Origin: JAJXWB01 sp046349085
GTDB lineage: Bacteria > Pseudomonadota > Alphaproteobacteria > Rhizobiales > Beijerinckiaceae
Direction of reading: 5' to 3'
Length of the DNA: 64,000 nucleotides
NCBI GenBank assembly: GCA_046349085.1
Contig: JAXMDA010000002.1
Location: forward strand, 124,001-188,000
The notes beneath the pieces are model-generated. The model had not been told where the DNA came from and made no database searches. It saw only the letters and a program-made list of their open reading frames with translations. Positions 10,105-21,246 of this stretch are shown here, one piece after another; position 1 is the stretch's first letter; every line of letters starts with the position of its first letter. The position numbers and the translations under genes are program-made.

Positions 10105-13100
10105 TCAGGAGCGGTGCACGACGCCCCGCGTCTTCATGTCCGCAAACTGCTCATAGCGGAGACGGCCGCCTTCCGCCTCACTGCCACGGCTGGTCCCAGC
10201 TTGTTGTCGAGAATGCCGAAATCCGCGCAGGATCCCCGGCGGCCGAGCAAGGGATTGGCCGAGCACCTGCAGCGCGTGGCCCTGCCGGTCACCACCTGGG
10301 CCAGGCGCGAACAGGCCCTCGTTTCCAGCCGCCAGGCCAGCGCCGCGGCGATGAAGGTCTTCGAAGAATTCGTGCTCGCGGGCGGCGAGCACGAGCATGC
10401 TCGTTCGGCGCGATCGGCTGTTCGCTCAGGTATCGTACTTCTTCTTCGGCGATCAGGCCGTCGATGGATGATCCATCCGCCATCCGCTGGCGCATCCATG
10501 TCGCCGCGCGCGCAGGGCACCTGCAGGCCAGGTCGGCCGACGACGAAGGAACCAGCCTTGGCGCCCGGCGCATCGGCGCAGCAGCACCTGCAGGCGACCT
10601 GCGCAACTGAGGTTCGTATCGCACGGTCTGTTCGACGGATTTCCTTGAGCAGGCAGGCCGGTCAGCTCCTGACTCATGATTGCGTTCAGCGTGCCGCCTT
10701 CCATCCGCGAATAGACGTCGGCGAAGGCGAGCAGGAAGCCCGCGTCGCTGCTCCCGATTTCGATCTGCGGCCGTCCGCCTTCGGCGGCCGCCATCTGCGC
10801 GGACACCGCGCCGCGGCCGAACTGGCCGCTCGCGGCGAACTGCCGGATGAAGCCGCCCCGGCGCGTCGCCTTGATATCTGCGTTGGTCAGCGCCTGCTTT
10901 GAAAAACCCGTGAGGATCGGCGACTTCAGATCCAGTTCGAAATCCGCGCCTTTCTGTGAAGCGCCGGTTTGCCCCAGCGACTTGATGAACGGGCGCGCAT
11001 CGATCGAAGCGCCGCGCACGGTGGCGCGATAGACGTCGCCGGCGCGCTGCAAGTCGACGCGCATGTCGTCGCCCGGCGAAAGCTTCGCCTGCGTGAGCTT
11101 GACGACCTGCACCTCGCCTGGCGAGCAGTTCGATCGCGCCTCGAGCGGAAGCGCCGCCGGCTTCGAAAGTCAGGTTTTCGATCCGCGTCGACCTCTCGCG
11201 GTGCGTGACGAGAAGCTCGCGCGGCCGGGTCGACCGGCGGGTTTGGACAGACCGGGGAATTGGATTGTCGAAACCGGTCCGGGTCAGATCGAGGTCGACG
11301 TTGGCTTCCGTCTCGCCGTCCTCCAGCCCCACCGACAGCTTCATCGATCGGACCGGAAACGCCGGCGGCCTCGACGCCGGGTTCGCGCGCGCCGCTTCGT
11401 CCACCAGCGCGGTAAGGGTCGCAAAGGCCGGCTTTCCGACGTCCTTGCGCAGATCGAGCGTCGCGGGACTGCCGAAGATGCAGCCGCTGCCGGTTGCGCG
11501 CAGGCCGGTCGGATCGCCGGCGACAGTGAGCGCGCCGTTTTCGAACCTTTCCTTGCCGATCAGGTGCTCGGCGACGAAATTCGAGACGTTGGCGTTGACG
11601 AAGACCTTCACATCGTCGCCGCGGGCGTCGGGCCCGATCTTGAAATCGAGCCGCAACTGCCCGTCCACCCTGGCCCTTGAGCGACCCCGGCTCGAGCGGC
11701 ATGGCCGCGACGTCGCGGATCGACTCGCGCGCCAGCAGTTCCGACGGCTTCGGCCGAGGCCGCCACGCGCGTCTCGACGCGCCTTGGCCTCGCGCGGCCG
11801 CCGTCGTTGTAGGGAAAGCGCGAAGACGCCGTTGGACAGGGCCAGCCGCCGGCCGGGGCCGGTCTGCATGGCGCCGGAGCTCGCCTTGAATAAGGCCGAT
11901 CGCCCGGTGAGCTTGCCGACGCCGTCAAGGGCGACGATTTCAGGCATGCTGCGCAGCGCGATTGCAGGGCCGCGCTCAACTGAAATTCCATTTGCATGGA
12001 TTGTCCGGCGGCGGCCGGTCGAGCACCATGGCGGTGAGCGCGTTCTTGTCGAAGTCGATGCTGAGCTTCGCGGATTCGATTGTGCCGGCGTTCGCGTGGC
12101 CGATGAGCCAAGTGCGCGCCGGCGCGCCCATCATGCTCGGCCAGACGCGAAACAGCGCGCGCAGCGGCATCAGCCGGTCGAGACGCCGAGACGGATATGC
12201 GGGCCGTTCACCCAGTCGAAGGGTAGCCCGCCGCGGCTGCGCGCCGCCCGGGGCCGACCAGTTCGATGCGGCGATGTCGAAACACTTTTTCGTCGAGAAA
12301 CGAAGCCCCTCGATGCTGGCCTTGTCCATCGCCAGTATCTTTTCATCCGGCCGTTCCGCCGCGATGCTGCCGAGGCTTGGCGAGACCGAGCGCGACTTTC
12401 CAGCCGTCATCCGGGAACGGGGCGGCGTACAACAGCGCGCCTTCCGTACACGAATTGCGTTTCGCCGGCGAAGAACTGGATAGGGCTGACGACAATCTGC
12501 TGGTTTGCGGCGTCCCATCGAAATGCGCCGGAAATCGTCGAAGAACAGCGGTTCGTGATCCGGGTCTTCAAGCCGCAGATAGCCGGGACCGACCAGCGCG
12601 CGGCCGGTCGCTTCGCGCAATTCCCGGTCGGCTTCCAGCACAAAGCGCAACTGGAACGAAAGGCTCGCGTCGCTTTCGACCGCCTGACGGCGCGCGCCTG
12701 CGACAGGCGCAATCTCGTCCATCGACACGCCCTTCGCTTCGACATCCAGCCGGCGCTCCGTATCCGGCGTGCCCGTCGCCTTGGCGAGCGCTGCGAATTC
12801 GCCGTTCGGCGCGGCGGCGCACGCTGAAGGGAGGTCGAGCACCACGTCTTCTCGAAAGCCATGTCGAGATCGCCGGAGCAATCGTCGTGCGGTCGGCGGT
12901 GCGATCGTCCACCACCAGTTTGCCGCCGCGCACCGCTACGAGGCGAAGGTCGGCGACCGGCAGATGCGGGCTCGTGGCCAGATCGAAGAAGGCGCGCAGC
13001 GCGCCGTCGCCTCGCGCAAGATGGCCGAGCAGCGCGGCTTCTCGTCGGCGTTCGGCGCGACGGTCGTCGAGGAGCGGGCTCGACCGGCCGGGAGAGAACG

Positions 13101-13564
13101 ATCGCTTCCTCGTTCGGCGCGCCTGCGGAAATGGCGAGCGCGCCGTCGGGCATGACCAAGGAGACGCACGGTGAGATCAAAGACCTCGAGGCTCAGGGCA
13201 TGGCCTGCAGTTTGAAGCGCGATCGGATCGAGGCGAGTTCCGCGCGCGGCGCCTCGACCACCGTGCGTCCGCCAGCCGGCCTGCAGGTGATCGACCGTGA
13301 TGGTCGGCCCGTGTTCGTGCGCGATCCGTGTCGCGCCAAACGAAAGCTTGTACGCCGTCGAACCGAAACCAGGCCCGCGGCGACCCGCGCGCCGAGTTCG
13401 TCGACTTCGATCAGCGGACCGAATTGCAGCCGCACGAGCAGGGGCTGCGGCCTGCCGCGGCGATCAGCGCGCAGCCGATCGCCGCCCAGCCGATCACGAA
13501 CAGGCCGCGCCGTAGCACGCGCGACTTCAGCGCGCCGCGCGCGGCAACCCGCGTCGGCGGACAT
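10105..13564 (-). CDS. AsmA/YhdP-like (DUF3971-type) giant envelope protein (heavily frame-broken)
   Basis: Large single-pass membrane protein with a long repetitive beta-rich periplasmic part, of the AsmA/TamB/YhdP class proposed to bridge the envelope for phospholipid transport. The N-terminal helix LRRGLFVIGWAAIGCALIAAAG lies near 13500. Long stretches of alternating beta pattern follow, for example LEDGETEANVDLDLTRTGF and GDDMRVDLQRAGDVYRATVRG. The C-terminal AsmA-like region reads IEIGSSDAGFLLAFADVYSRM, then NEGLF-like and LRGFGILDNK-like segments across frames, ending VVHRS at 10105. The span gives about 1,150 residues, normal for the Rhizobiales protein. More than 20 frame breaks make the exact sequence unreliable. 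It is divergent from bcp, with the start near 13564 approximate. Confidence 0.75.
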
Positions 13565-13756
13565 GCGACGCAGAGAGACCGAAATCTCGGCGAAAGACGA
13601 ACAGCGCCTCCTGGTTCGCCCGTGCCGTCAGCGATCCGCTGCGCTTGCCTGAACTGGGCCGCGACTCGGCCTTGCACTATATTCCGCGCGGCGCTGGCGC
13701 GCGAACCGACGAATATTCGGATCGTTTGGCCGCGCAATGGGACGAAAGGAAGGCGA

Positions 13757-14233
13757 ATGGCCGAATTGCCGGCGGTTAGCGCGAAAGCGCCGGATTTTTG
13801 ATCTGGAGAAGGCCGGCGGGGGCAGTAGGGGCTTGCCGATTTCAAGGGCCACCAGCTTGTCCTCTATTTCTACCCCAAGGATGATACGACCGGCTGCACC
13901 CAGGAGGCCAAGGATTTCTCGGCGCTCGCCAACGACTTTGAGAAGGCGAGGGCGATTGTGGTCGGCGTCTCGCCCGACAGCGCCGCCAGACACGACTAGT
14001 TCAAGGCCAAGCATGACCTGGCGGTGCGCCTGCTGTCGGACGAAGTCACACCGCCATGCTCGAGACCTATGGCGTGTGGAAGGAAAAGAGCATGTACGGC
14101 CGGAAATACATGGGCGTCGAACGCACGACGCTCCTGATCGACGGCAACAGCGTCGTGCGTGAAATGTGGCCGAAGGTGAAAGTAGCCGGCCACGCCCGGG
14201 CGATTGCTCGACGCCGTGAAGGCGCTCAGATGA
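13757..14233 (+). CDS. bcp: Thioredoxin-dependent peroxiredoxin Bcp (nonsense and frame-broken)
   Basis: AhpC/TSA-family peroxidase. It opens MAELPAVSAKAPDFDLEKAG, then LVLYFYPKDDTTGCTQEAKDF: the cysteine in TTGCT is the peroxidatic residue. The position five residues later, where two-cysteine Bcp proteins carry the resolving cysteine, is lysine, so this looks like a one-cysteine type. VVGVSPDSAARHD is followed by a TAG where the family has lysine, then FKAKHDLAVRLLSDE; AAG to TAG is a single change. A frame break follows near 14050 and the protein ends LDAVKALR. About 158 residues, normal. Its stop overlaps the 3' end of the convergent MBL gene by 8 bp. Confidence 0.88.
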
Positions 14234-15602
14234 TCGCTTCTTCGCCGATCTTCGGCATCGAGACGTCGCCGGGCAGGGCGTCCTTCAGCGCCTGCATCGC
14301 CGGCAATTCGCCATGGACGAGAAAAGTCTTCGGCGCGGCGACCTTCCCGCGCCAGGCGATCAACGACGAACGCATCGAGGCCGAAAGCCGTTGATCGTGT
14401 GGACATCGCGCGGACCGGCACCCGTTCCCCGAAGATCTGGACGTCCCTGGCGCCGTCGATGATCTGGCGCGCCAGCATGCCCTTGCTCGCGGCCCCACCA
14501 GAACCACGCCACATTCCAGCCGCGCCAGTTGTGCCGCAGGTGATGCAGCACCCGCCCCGCCCGTCGCCATGCCGGGCCCGCCATGATGACGGCGCCGGAG
14601 GCGATGGAATTGATCGCCATGGAATCCCGGCTGAGTTTGGTGAAGCGCAGGCGCGGCAGCGTGAAGGGTCGTCCTGCGCCGCAATCATGGCGCGATCTGA
14701 GGGCGCAGGTAGCCTGCGCAATTCTGCGCGCGATCTGGGTGGCGGAAATCGCCATGGGCGAGTCCACGAAAATCTGGATGTCGGGCGGCAGTTTGCTCTG
14801 CCTCAATCCCAGCTTGAGATAGAACAGCAGCTCCTGCGCGCGTTCGAGCGCGAAGGTCGGAATGATCGCGTTGCCGCCGCGCGCGCGAATTTGCGCGATC
14901 GCCTCGTAGGAATTCCTCGATGGAGCGGAAAGCGGCCGGTGGTCGCGGTCGCCGTAGGTCGATTCCATGACGACGGCGTCGGCGGCCCTGGGCGGTTCCG
15001 CGTCGTCGAGGAGGGCCGGCCGGGATCGCCGAGGTCGCCGGGAAAAGGCGATGCGTTTTTCACGCCGCTTTCGTCGCATTCCACAAGGACGCTGGCTGAC
15101 CCGAGGATGTGGCCGGCGTTCGACCAGGTTGCGCGCAGATTTGCCGCTATCTCGACGGTCTCGCCGTAATTGACGGTGCGCCCGAAGCGGTCGAGCGCGG
15201 CCATGGCGTCTTCGAGATCGTAGAGCGGCTGCTCTTCCGCGCCCTTCGGCTCCCAGCGCGCCGCCTTGCGCATGGGCGGTGCGCGTCTTCCTCCTGCAGC
15301 CGTGCGGCGTCGAGCATGACGGGTCTTGCAAGTTCGCGCGTCGGCGGCGTGCAGACGATCTCGCCGCGAAAGCCGCGCTTCACGAGCAGCGGAATGCGGC
15401 CGCAATGGTCGAGATGGGCGTGTGTCAGCAGGATCAGGTCGATCGAGGCGGGATCGAAGCCGAAATCGTGGGCGTTCATCGCCCGTTCCTCGCGCCCGCC
15501 CTGGAACATGCCGCAATCGACCAGCACGCGCTTGCCGGCGGCTTCCACGAGATGGCGGGAACCTGTGACGTCCTGATCGGCGCCGTGGAAGGAGAGTTTC
15601 AT
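14226..15602 (-). CDS. MBL-fold/beta-CASP nuclease, YSH1-like mRNA 3'-processing family (frame-broken)
   Basis: Metallo-beta-lactamase fold RNase of the CPSF73/YSH1 group. The first 100 codons are clean: MKLSFHGADQDVTGSRHLVE, then VDCGMFQGGREE and the zinc motif LLTHAHLDHCGRIP (HxHxDH). Further on are SAGHILGSASV, VMESTYGDRDH, the beta-CASP helix AIIPTFALERAQELLFYL, VDSPMA and the GPAW/MAGPG-type motif before the RMMBL-like C-terminus, which ends PKIGEEAII. About 458 residues, normal. Frame breaks begin near 15290. In bacteria these proteins are probable RNA-processing enzymes; substrates are not known from sequence. It is divergent from anmK. Confidence 0.87.
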
Positions 15603-15718
15603 GGCGGGCTCCGGCTTTCCTGGTCGCCGTCAGTCTGCGGCGAAAGCGTCCCCGCGTCCACGGGCCTTTGCGTGGCGCGGCCGGCCCGGTATGGCTGGGT
15701 TCGGGAGGCCCGCAGATC

Positions 15719-16804
15719 TTGACCCTCTACCGAGCCATTGGCCTGATGTCCGGCACGTCCATGGACGGCGTCGATGTCGCGCTTGTCGAAACCGACGGCA
15801 AGAACCTCGTGACGTTCGGCGCGACCAGTTGGCCCTATTCGGACGAAGACCGCGCGCTGCTGCAGGAGGCCCTGGCGGCCGCCGCCGGCCTCGAGGCGCC
15901 GAACGGCGCGGTGGTCGCCGCCGAGGAGATGGTGACGGTGCGTCACGCCGAGGCGATCGAGGCGTTCCCTTGCGGCCAATCATCTCAAACCCGGGGATAT
16001 CGACCTGGTCGGCCACGGCCAGACCGTCATTCACCGGCCCAGGCAGCGTCTCACCATCCAGATCGGCGACGGCGTCGCGCTGGCGCAGCAGGTCGGCATA
16101 GCGACGGTCATGATTTCCAGTCGCGAGCGTGGCCGCGGGCGGCGAGGGCGCGCCGATCGTGCCGGTGTTCCATCGCGCCCTCGTGCAGTTGAGCGGCATG
16201 CCTGGACCCTTGGCGCTGCTCAACATAGGCGGCGTCGCCAGCATCACCTACGTCGACGACGCCTTCGATCCCATCGCCTGCGACACCGGCCCCGGCAACG
16301 CGCTGCTCGACGATCTCATGCTCGCGCGCGTGGGCCAGCCGATGGACCGGCACGGCCACACGGCCGCGCGCGGCAAGGTGGACGAGGCCGCGCTCGCGCG
16401 TCTGCTCGACGATCCCTTCTTCGACCTGAAGCCGCCGAAATCGCTCGACCGAAACAATTTCTCGCGTCACGCCGTCGAGCACCTGTCGATCGAGGACGCC
16501 GCCGCGACGCCCACCGCCTTTACCGCCGCTTCCGGTCGGCCGGCTCATGCCGCTGCTGCCGAGGCGCCGAAAAGCCTCATTGTCTGCAGCGGCGGCGCGC
16601 AACCCGATCCTGGTGCGCGAGCTCGTGCAGCGCCTGCCGTGCAAGGTGACGACCGCCGACGTCTGCGGCTGGTCGGCCGATTCCATGGAAGCGCAGGCCA
16701 GCCGCCCTCTGGCCGTGCGCTCGAAACGCGGCCTGCCATATACCTGGCCGACGACGACCGGCGTGCCCGCGCCGATGAGCGGCGGCGTGCTGGCCGCGCC
16801 GTGA
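15719..16804 (+). CDS. anmK: Anhydro-N-acetylmuramic acid kinase (frame-broken)
   Basis: Phosphorylates 1,6-anhydro-MurNAc during cell-wall recycling, giving MurNAc-6-phosphate. The N-terminal ATP-binding signature is IGLMSGTSMDGVDVALVETDG. Also visible are LLNIGGVASITYV, CDTGPGNALLDDLM, and late GGARNPILVRELVQRLP plus TTADVCGWSADSMEAQA, all family hallmarks. About 360 residues. A TTG start directly before TLYRAIG is preferred because the upstream ATG adds sequence not conserved in the family. Frame breaks occur near 15970, 16090, 16540-16600 and 16720. It is followed at once by a perfect long palindrome that may end its transcript. Confidence 0.9.
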
Positions 16805-16808
16805 CGCC

Positions 16809-16864
16809 GGACCGCGAGCCTTCGGGCTCGCAAGCATTGCAGCGAGCCCGAAGGCTCGCGGTCC
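16809..16864. repeat. Perfect 23-bp inverted repeat (intergenic palindromic element)
   Basis: Two perfectly complementary 23-base arms, 16809-16831 and 16842-16864, starting GGACCGCGAGCCTTCGGGCT and separated by the 10-base loop AAGCATTGCA. It fills the 72-bp gap between anmK and the CMD-family gene. It has no T-tract, so it is more likely a REP-type repeat or mRNA-stabilising hairpin than a classic terminator. It is notable that a perfect 23-bp match survives in a stretch otherwise full of indels. Confidence 0.85.
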
Positions 16865-16876
16865 AGTGGTGAGCCC

Positions 16877-17307
16877 ATGAGCACCGTCAAACTTCTCGAA
16901 GACCACGAACTCTCGCCCGCCGCGGCGAAGTCTTCGCCGACATCCGCGCGACGCGCGAGCCGACCTGATCAACAGCACGGCACGCTGGCGCACGATCCGG
17001 CGCTGCTGAAGCGCACATGGGAAAGCGCCAGGCGGGTCATGGCCGGGCGCGCTCGATCCGCTGACCAAGGAGATGATCTACATCGCCGTATCGGTGCGCA
17101 ATCCTGCGAATGTCATCCGTTCCCACGGCCACCGCCGCGGCGCGGGCGAAGGGAATGACGGACGCGCAATTCATGGAGTTGATCGGCGTGGTCGGCATGG
17201 CGGCCGAGACGAACCGCCTCGCGCTGGCGATGCAGACGCCGGTGGACGAGGCGTTCGCGACCCGTGCTTCGCGCGGGTCGAAGACCAGGTCCTCAACGGG
17301 CAGATAG
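16877..17307 (+). CDS. Carboxymuconolactone decarboxylase (AhpD/CMD) family protein (frame-broken)
   Basis: Small all-helical CMD-family protein, often an alkylhydroperoxidase. It starts MSTVKLLEDHELSPAAAK, then DPALLKRTWESARRVM, LDPLTKEMIYIAVSVRN, a broken stretch, RSH, and AKGMTDAQFMELIGVVGMAAETNRLA. The conserved CxxC-x3-H active site should lie at 17100-17130; the bases contain TGCGAATGTCATCC, from which a Cys-Glu-(x)-Cys reading can be recovered only by adding bases. Whether the protein keeps both cysteines cannot be decided here. About 140 residues. The exact C-terminus is uncertain. Confidence 0.78.
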
Positions 17308-17425
17308 CGGACCCTGCCCTCAGGCTCAGCTCTGGCCAGGTTGCAGCCCCGGGCTGGCTCTTTGTGATCAAATTGCAAGCAATACCCGGGGGGCGACGGC
17401 CCGGCGTTGCTTGTTTGGCCGGGGA

Positions 17426-19590
17426 ATGCTGACCACGAGAGGATACCGGGCGCTGCGCGGTCGCGGCACCGGCGTTGCAGCAGCCCAGCAGCGCGCGCGG
17501 GCTGGCCGGCTCGCCTGCAGGCTGGCCGTCGCGGCCGTGTGCCTTGCGGCCTTCGGGCCGGCCACGCCAGCGCTGGCCGACCTGCATCGTCGCCGCATGG
17601 GGATCTCGACCGCAACAGCCGGCTCGGCGACGGCACGACGACCAATCGGTCCACGCCCGCGGCACGGCTTCGGCGGCTCCAAGTCGCCACCCCGCTTCAG
17701 GTCGCAGCAGGCACAAAGCCAAGGGTTGTCCTGACGCTGTCCCGAATGTGTTTATTGCTGGGGTTTCAACGCGGTCGGCCAGCTTGGCGATCGGACTAAC
17801 ACTACCAGTTCAGGTCCGACGGATATTTTCTTTTCTGCCATTCATCTCAGTGCAAACTCAACACTACGTGCGGCGTCGGGACTGACAGACAAGCCTATTG
17901 CTGGGGCTCTAACATCTCCGGCCAGATTGGCGACGGCACATCCACGAACCGCTTCTTCGGAGCTGACCGCCGTCAATACCGGCGGGCGTGCTGGCGGGCA
18001 AGAAAGTCACCATGGTCGCGGTCGGAAGTGGCCATGCCCAGCGCTGACGTTCGACAGTGTCATCGCATGCTGGGGCAGCAATTCATCTGGCCAGATCGGC
18101 GACGGCACGACGATGCCGCTTTACGCCGGCCGCGGTTTCGACCAGTGGCGCCCTCGCAGGGGAAGACTGAAAGGAGATCGCAGCAGAAAGGTTCATACGT
18201 GCGCCTTGACCTCTCGACGGCGCCTCGCCTTTGCTGGGGGAACAATTCCAGTGGCCAGCTTGGCGACGGCACGACGACAAACCGCACGACGCCCACCGCC
18301 GTCTCCACGGGCGGCGCCCTGGCCGGCAAGACGCTGGTGCAGGTCGCGAGCTGGCGCGACCACACCTGCGCCGTGGCCTCGGACGGGTCGGCCTTTTTGC
18401 TGGGGGCTGAATACGAACGGCCAGCTCGGCGACGGCACGACCACACAGCGCACCAGCCCGACTGCGATAGATCTCAGCGGCGCGCTTTCGGGCAAGGTCG
18501 TGACGCAGATCGCGACCGGGCAGAACAACAGCTGCGCGCCGACCTCGCAGGGCCTCGTCTATTGGGTTGGGGCTTGAACAGCAGCGGCCAGATCGGCGAC
18601 GGCACGACGACGCAGCGCGCCAGTCCGACCGCGGTCGACGCCAGCGGCGCGCTTGCCGGCCAGTTCGTGTCCTCGATCGCGATGGGGCAGGATTTCGTAG
18701 CTGCTGCCGCGGCGCCGTGCGGACCCGGCGCGCCGATCGCAACCGGGACGGAGCGAACGCCCGGTGGGCCGGCCTGGCCCCGCCGTGCAACAATTATTTG
18801 AACGCGGATGCCTCGCTCAACAAGGTGCTGGGGCAGTCGTCTAACAACCTCATCAACTCCCAGTACAATGTCGAAAACGCCGCCGCCGGCACGGGCTGGG
18901 CGGTCTATCGCCATGATGCGACGACCAACGCCTATGTGCTGGATGTCCTGACCGACACGCTGCAGCGCGGGACCGGCTACTGGATCAAGAGCTACCAGAC
19001 GCCCGCGCTCAACAAGCTCATCGTGCCCGGCCGTGAATGTCGCCACCACGCCGATCACGGCGCCGGTCACGCAGGCGCAGGGCTGCGCCTCGGCCAACGG
19101 CTGTCGGTGGCGATCCCGGTCACAGCGGTCGCGGGCGTCAGCCGCTACAATTTTTCTCGGCAATCCCTTCCCGTGGGAGGTCGACTGGCCGGTGCGGGTG
19201 CGCGTCGATGGATCGGCCTCGACGCTGACGCCAAGCGCGGCGGAGACTGCGGGCTGGCGATGGCCAAGCAGTTCGCGCACTGGAACGGGAATGCCTACGA
19301 CGTCCATTCCGACGTTGCGCCCAACATCGGCAACCTCGCCGTACATGGGCCTGTCTCCTGTGCAAGCGCTGCTCGGCGGCGCGGGCCATACGCTCGAACT
19401 GCTGGTGCCGAAGCTTGGTGACAAACGTGCCGTGAACGGATTTTCTGCGCCGTCGGACGCGGCGATCAACGATGCAATTTCCGGGTCTGCTCCGGTCGGA
19501 AGCGGCCCAGTCACGTCGGGCCAAGAAAGACGGCCGACGAGAGCTTCGCCTTCGGCCGGCCTTCCTGCTCGTCAGGGGCCTGCGACCTAA
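17426..19590 (+). CDS. Secreted RCC1-repeat (seven-bladed propeller) protein (frame-broken)
   Basis: Predicted exported beta-propeller. The start ATG is followed by arginine-rich residues and a hydrophobic core LAVAAVCLAAFGPATPALA, a convincing signal peptide with AxA cleavage. Then come repeats of CWG-x-N-x2-GQ(L/I)GDGTTT-x-R-x2-PTAV every 50-56 residues: cores near 17630, 17786, 17930, 18100, 18263, 18430 and 18597, seven in all, the number expected for a closed RCC1 propeller. A C-terminal region of about 250 residues (GTGWAVYRHD, LQRGTGYWIKSYQTP, NFLGNPFPWEVDW) looks like a separate surface or sorting domain that I cannot name. Frame breaks are frequent. Function unknown; adhesion or protein binding at the cell surface is a guess. 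The TAA overlaps the stop of the convergent hydrolase. Confidence 0.8.
17630..18620 (+). repeat. Tandem coding repeats of about 165 bp (RCC1 blades)
   Basis: The bases GGCGACGGCACGACGAC or near copies recur near 17627, 17929, 18098, 18262, 18428 and 18596, with a diverged copy near 17785. Spacing of about 165 bp equals one RCC1 blade, so this is protein repeat structure. It is not CRISPR: the spacers are coding, conserved in amino-acid sequence and far too long. Confidence 0.8.
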
Positions 19591-20256
19591 TCCCTCCGCG
19601 ACGGCACGGCCACGCGCGGTGGATTGCCGAGCCGCTTGTCGAGATAGGCGCCGACTTCCTCGATCAGCGGATCGATCCGGTTCTCGAAGAAATGGTTCGC
19701 GCCTTCGACGACGGCGTGTTCGATCAGTATGCCCTTCTGCGTCTTCAGCTTCTCGATCAGCGGCGTGACTTCCTTGATCGGCGCGACGCGGTCCTGATCG
19801 CCGTGCACGAACAGGCCCGATGAAGGGCAGGGCGCCAGGAAGGAATAGTCGAAGCGGTTGGTCGGCGGGGCGATGGAGATGAAGCCTTCGATCTCCGGCC
19901 GGCGCATCAGAGCTGCATGCCGATCCACGACCCGAAGGACACGCCGGCGATCCAGCAGGCGCGCGCCTCCGGATTGATCGACTGCGCCCAGTCGAGCGCG
20001 GCGGCCGCGTCCGAAAGCTCGCCCTGGCCGTGGTCGAAGGCGCCCTGCGAGCGGCCGACGGCGGAAGTTGGAAGCGCAGGACGGAAAAGCCGCGTTCGGC
20101 GAAGGCGTAATAGAGGTTGTAGACGATCTGGTTGTTCATCGTGCCCTGAACTGCGGATGCGGGTGCAGGATGATGGCGATCGGCGCGCCGCGCGTCTTGA
20201 GGGATGGAACCGCCCTTCCAGACGGCCGGCAGGCCGGTGAAAATGACTTCGGGCAT
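19587..20256 (-). CDS. Alpha/beta hydrolase, dienelactone-hydrolase-like small serine hydrolase (frame-broken)
   Basis: Cytoplasmic alpha/beta hydrolase. It starts MPEVIFTGLPAVWKGGSIP. After breaks, NNQIVYNLYYAFAERGFSVLRFQ is followed by the nucleophile elbow (GVSFGSWIGMQLL across frames, near 19930). The last 110 codons are clean: RPEIEGFISIAPPTNRFDYS, LFVHGDQDRVAPIKEV (catalytic Asp region) and GANHFFENRIDPLIEEV (catalytic His). About 220 residues, the usual size for this widespread alphaproteobacterial family (COG2945-like). Its TAG overlaps the TAA of the RCC1 gene, so the two genes run tail to tail. Confidence 0.85.
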
Positions 20257-20434
20257 GGGAAACTCCGGTGCGGCGGGCTGTCTAGCACGGGGCGGGGGCA
20301 AAAAGCAAGGAAAAAACGGCTTTCGCAGATGACGACGGCCCCGCGGCCGCCTCGACACGTCCGTCGGAAGCCGTGTAACAACATCGGCACAGATCAAGCT
20401 GTGCATGCGAGTGCGTGCGGCGAGGGGCAGCTCC

Positions 20435-21240
20435 ATGAACGACAAGGCGCAGGGGCGCACGATCAAGCGTCTGGGCGCTGGCGATCGGCGATCGCGATCG
20501 ACAAGGCCGGCCTCGAACGGCCGGAGCAGCCATCGACCGCGCCGCTCGCCTTCCGCTTCGGCGCGAACGGACGGGTTGCGCTCTATCGCTTCGGCGTCGT
20601 CGTGCTCGCCGGGCTGACGGCGGACGAGGAGGCCGGAATCCCGCGAGCCTCAAGAGCCGCGTCGCCGAGCAGCCCGACAGCGCCGTCGACGAGGACGAGA
20701 TCGTCGTCAATGTCGATGCCGGCGACGACAAGGTCTCGTCCGGCGTCGTCAACGTGCAGAAATTCGGCGACGAGCGGTTCATCGTCGTCGCCGACACGCT
20801 CGCCAAGTCCGTGGCGCTCGCGCGCAACGAGCGCAGCGTCAACGCGGTCTTCGAGGCGGTCGAGCCCTTCGCCGCGGACATGGCGTCCGCCGGCCGCACG
20901 CCGAGCGACCGCAAGGCCGTCCTCAAGCTCGTCGGCGAGGCGATCCTGCTCAGCACCGCCTGACCGCGCGCATCGCCGGCTACGAAGCCGAAGATCGTCT
21001 GGGAGAAGCCGGAACTCGAACGGCTCTATGACCGCCTCACGGACGAATATGAAATCGAGACCGCACCGAGACGCTGGAGGGCAAGCTCGAAGTCGTCGTC
21101 GAAAATGCCCGCATGCTGGCGGAAGTCACGGACGCCGGCGACGCGGCCGCATCGAGTTGTGGATCACCATCCTCATCGCGCTCGAAGTCGTGCTGAGCGG
21201 CTGGGGCATCATCGCGAGCCTGCTGGAGAGTGGAGGCCCG
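20435..21240 (+). CDS. RMD1/YagE (DUF155) family membrane protein (frame-broken)
   Basis: Matches the RMD1 family (yeast Rmd1/Sif; bacterial members of unknown function). A GAGGGG Shine-Dalgarno precedes ATG. Pieces: MNDKAQGRTIKRLGA, then ALYRFGVVVLAGLTADEEA, EIVVNVDAGDDKVSSGVVNV, the clean block FGDERFIVVADTLAKSVALARNE, VLKLVGEAILL, VWEKPELERLYDRLTDEYEIE, and the C-terminal membrane helix RIELWITILIALEVVLSGWG. The acidic helix followed by one C-terminal transmembrane segment is the family signature. The end is uncertain (21226 to 21438) because the frame continues into noncoding-looking sequence. It is convergent with the next gene. Confidence 0.8.
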
Positions 21241-21246
21241 GTCTCC

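Noticed and set aside
17100..17130. Loss of the CxxC active site in the CMD-family protein
   Set aside because: The bases hold remnants of a Cys-containing frame and the segment is indel-damaged, so loss cannot be claimed.
17630..18620. Regular repeats suggesting a CRISPR-like array
   Set aside because: Period of about 165 bp, coding on one strand, and the 'spacers' are conserved RCC1 blade sequence; no cas genes.
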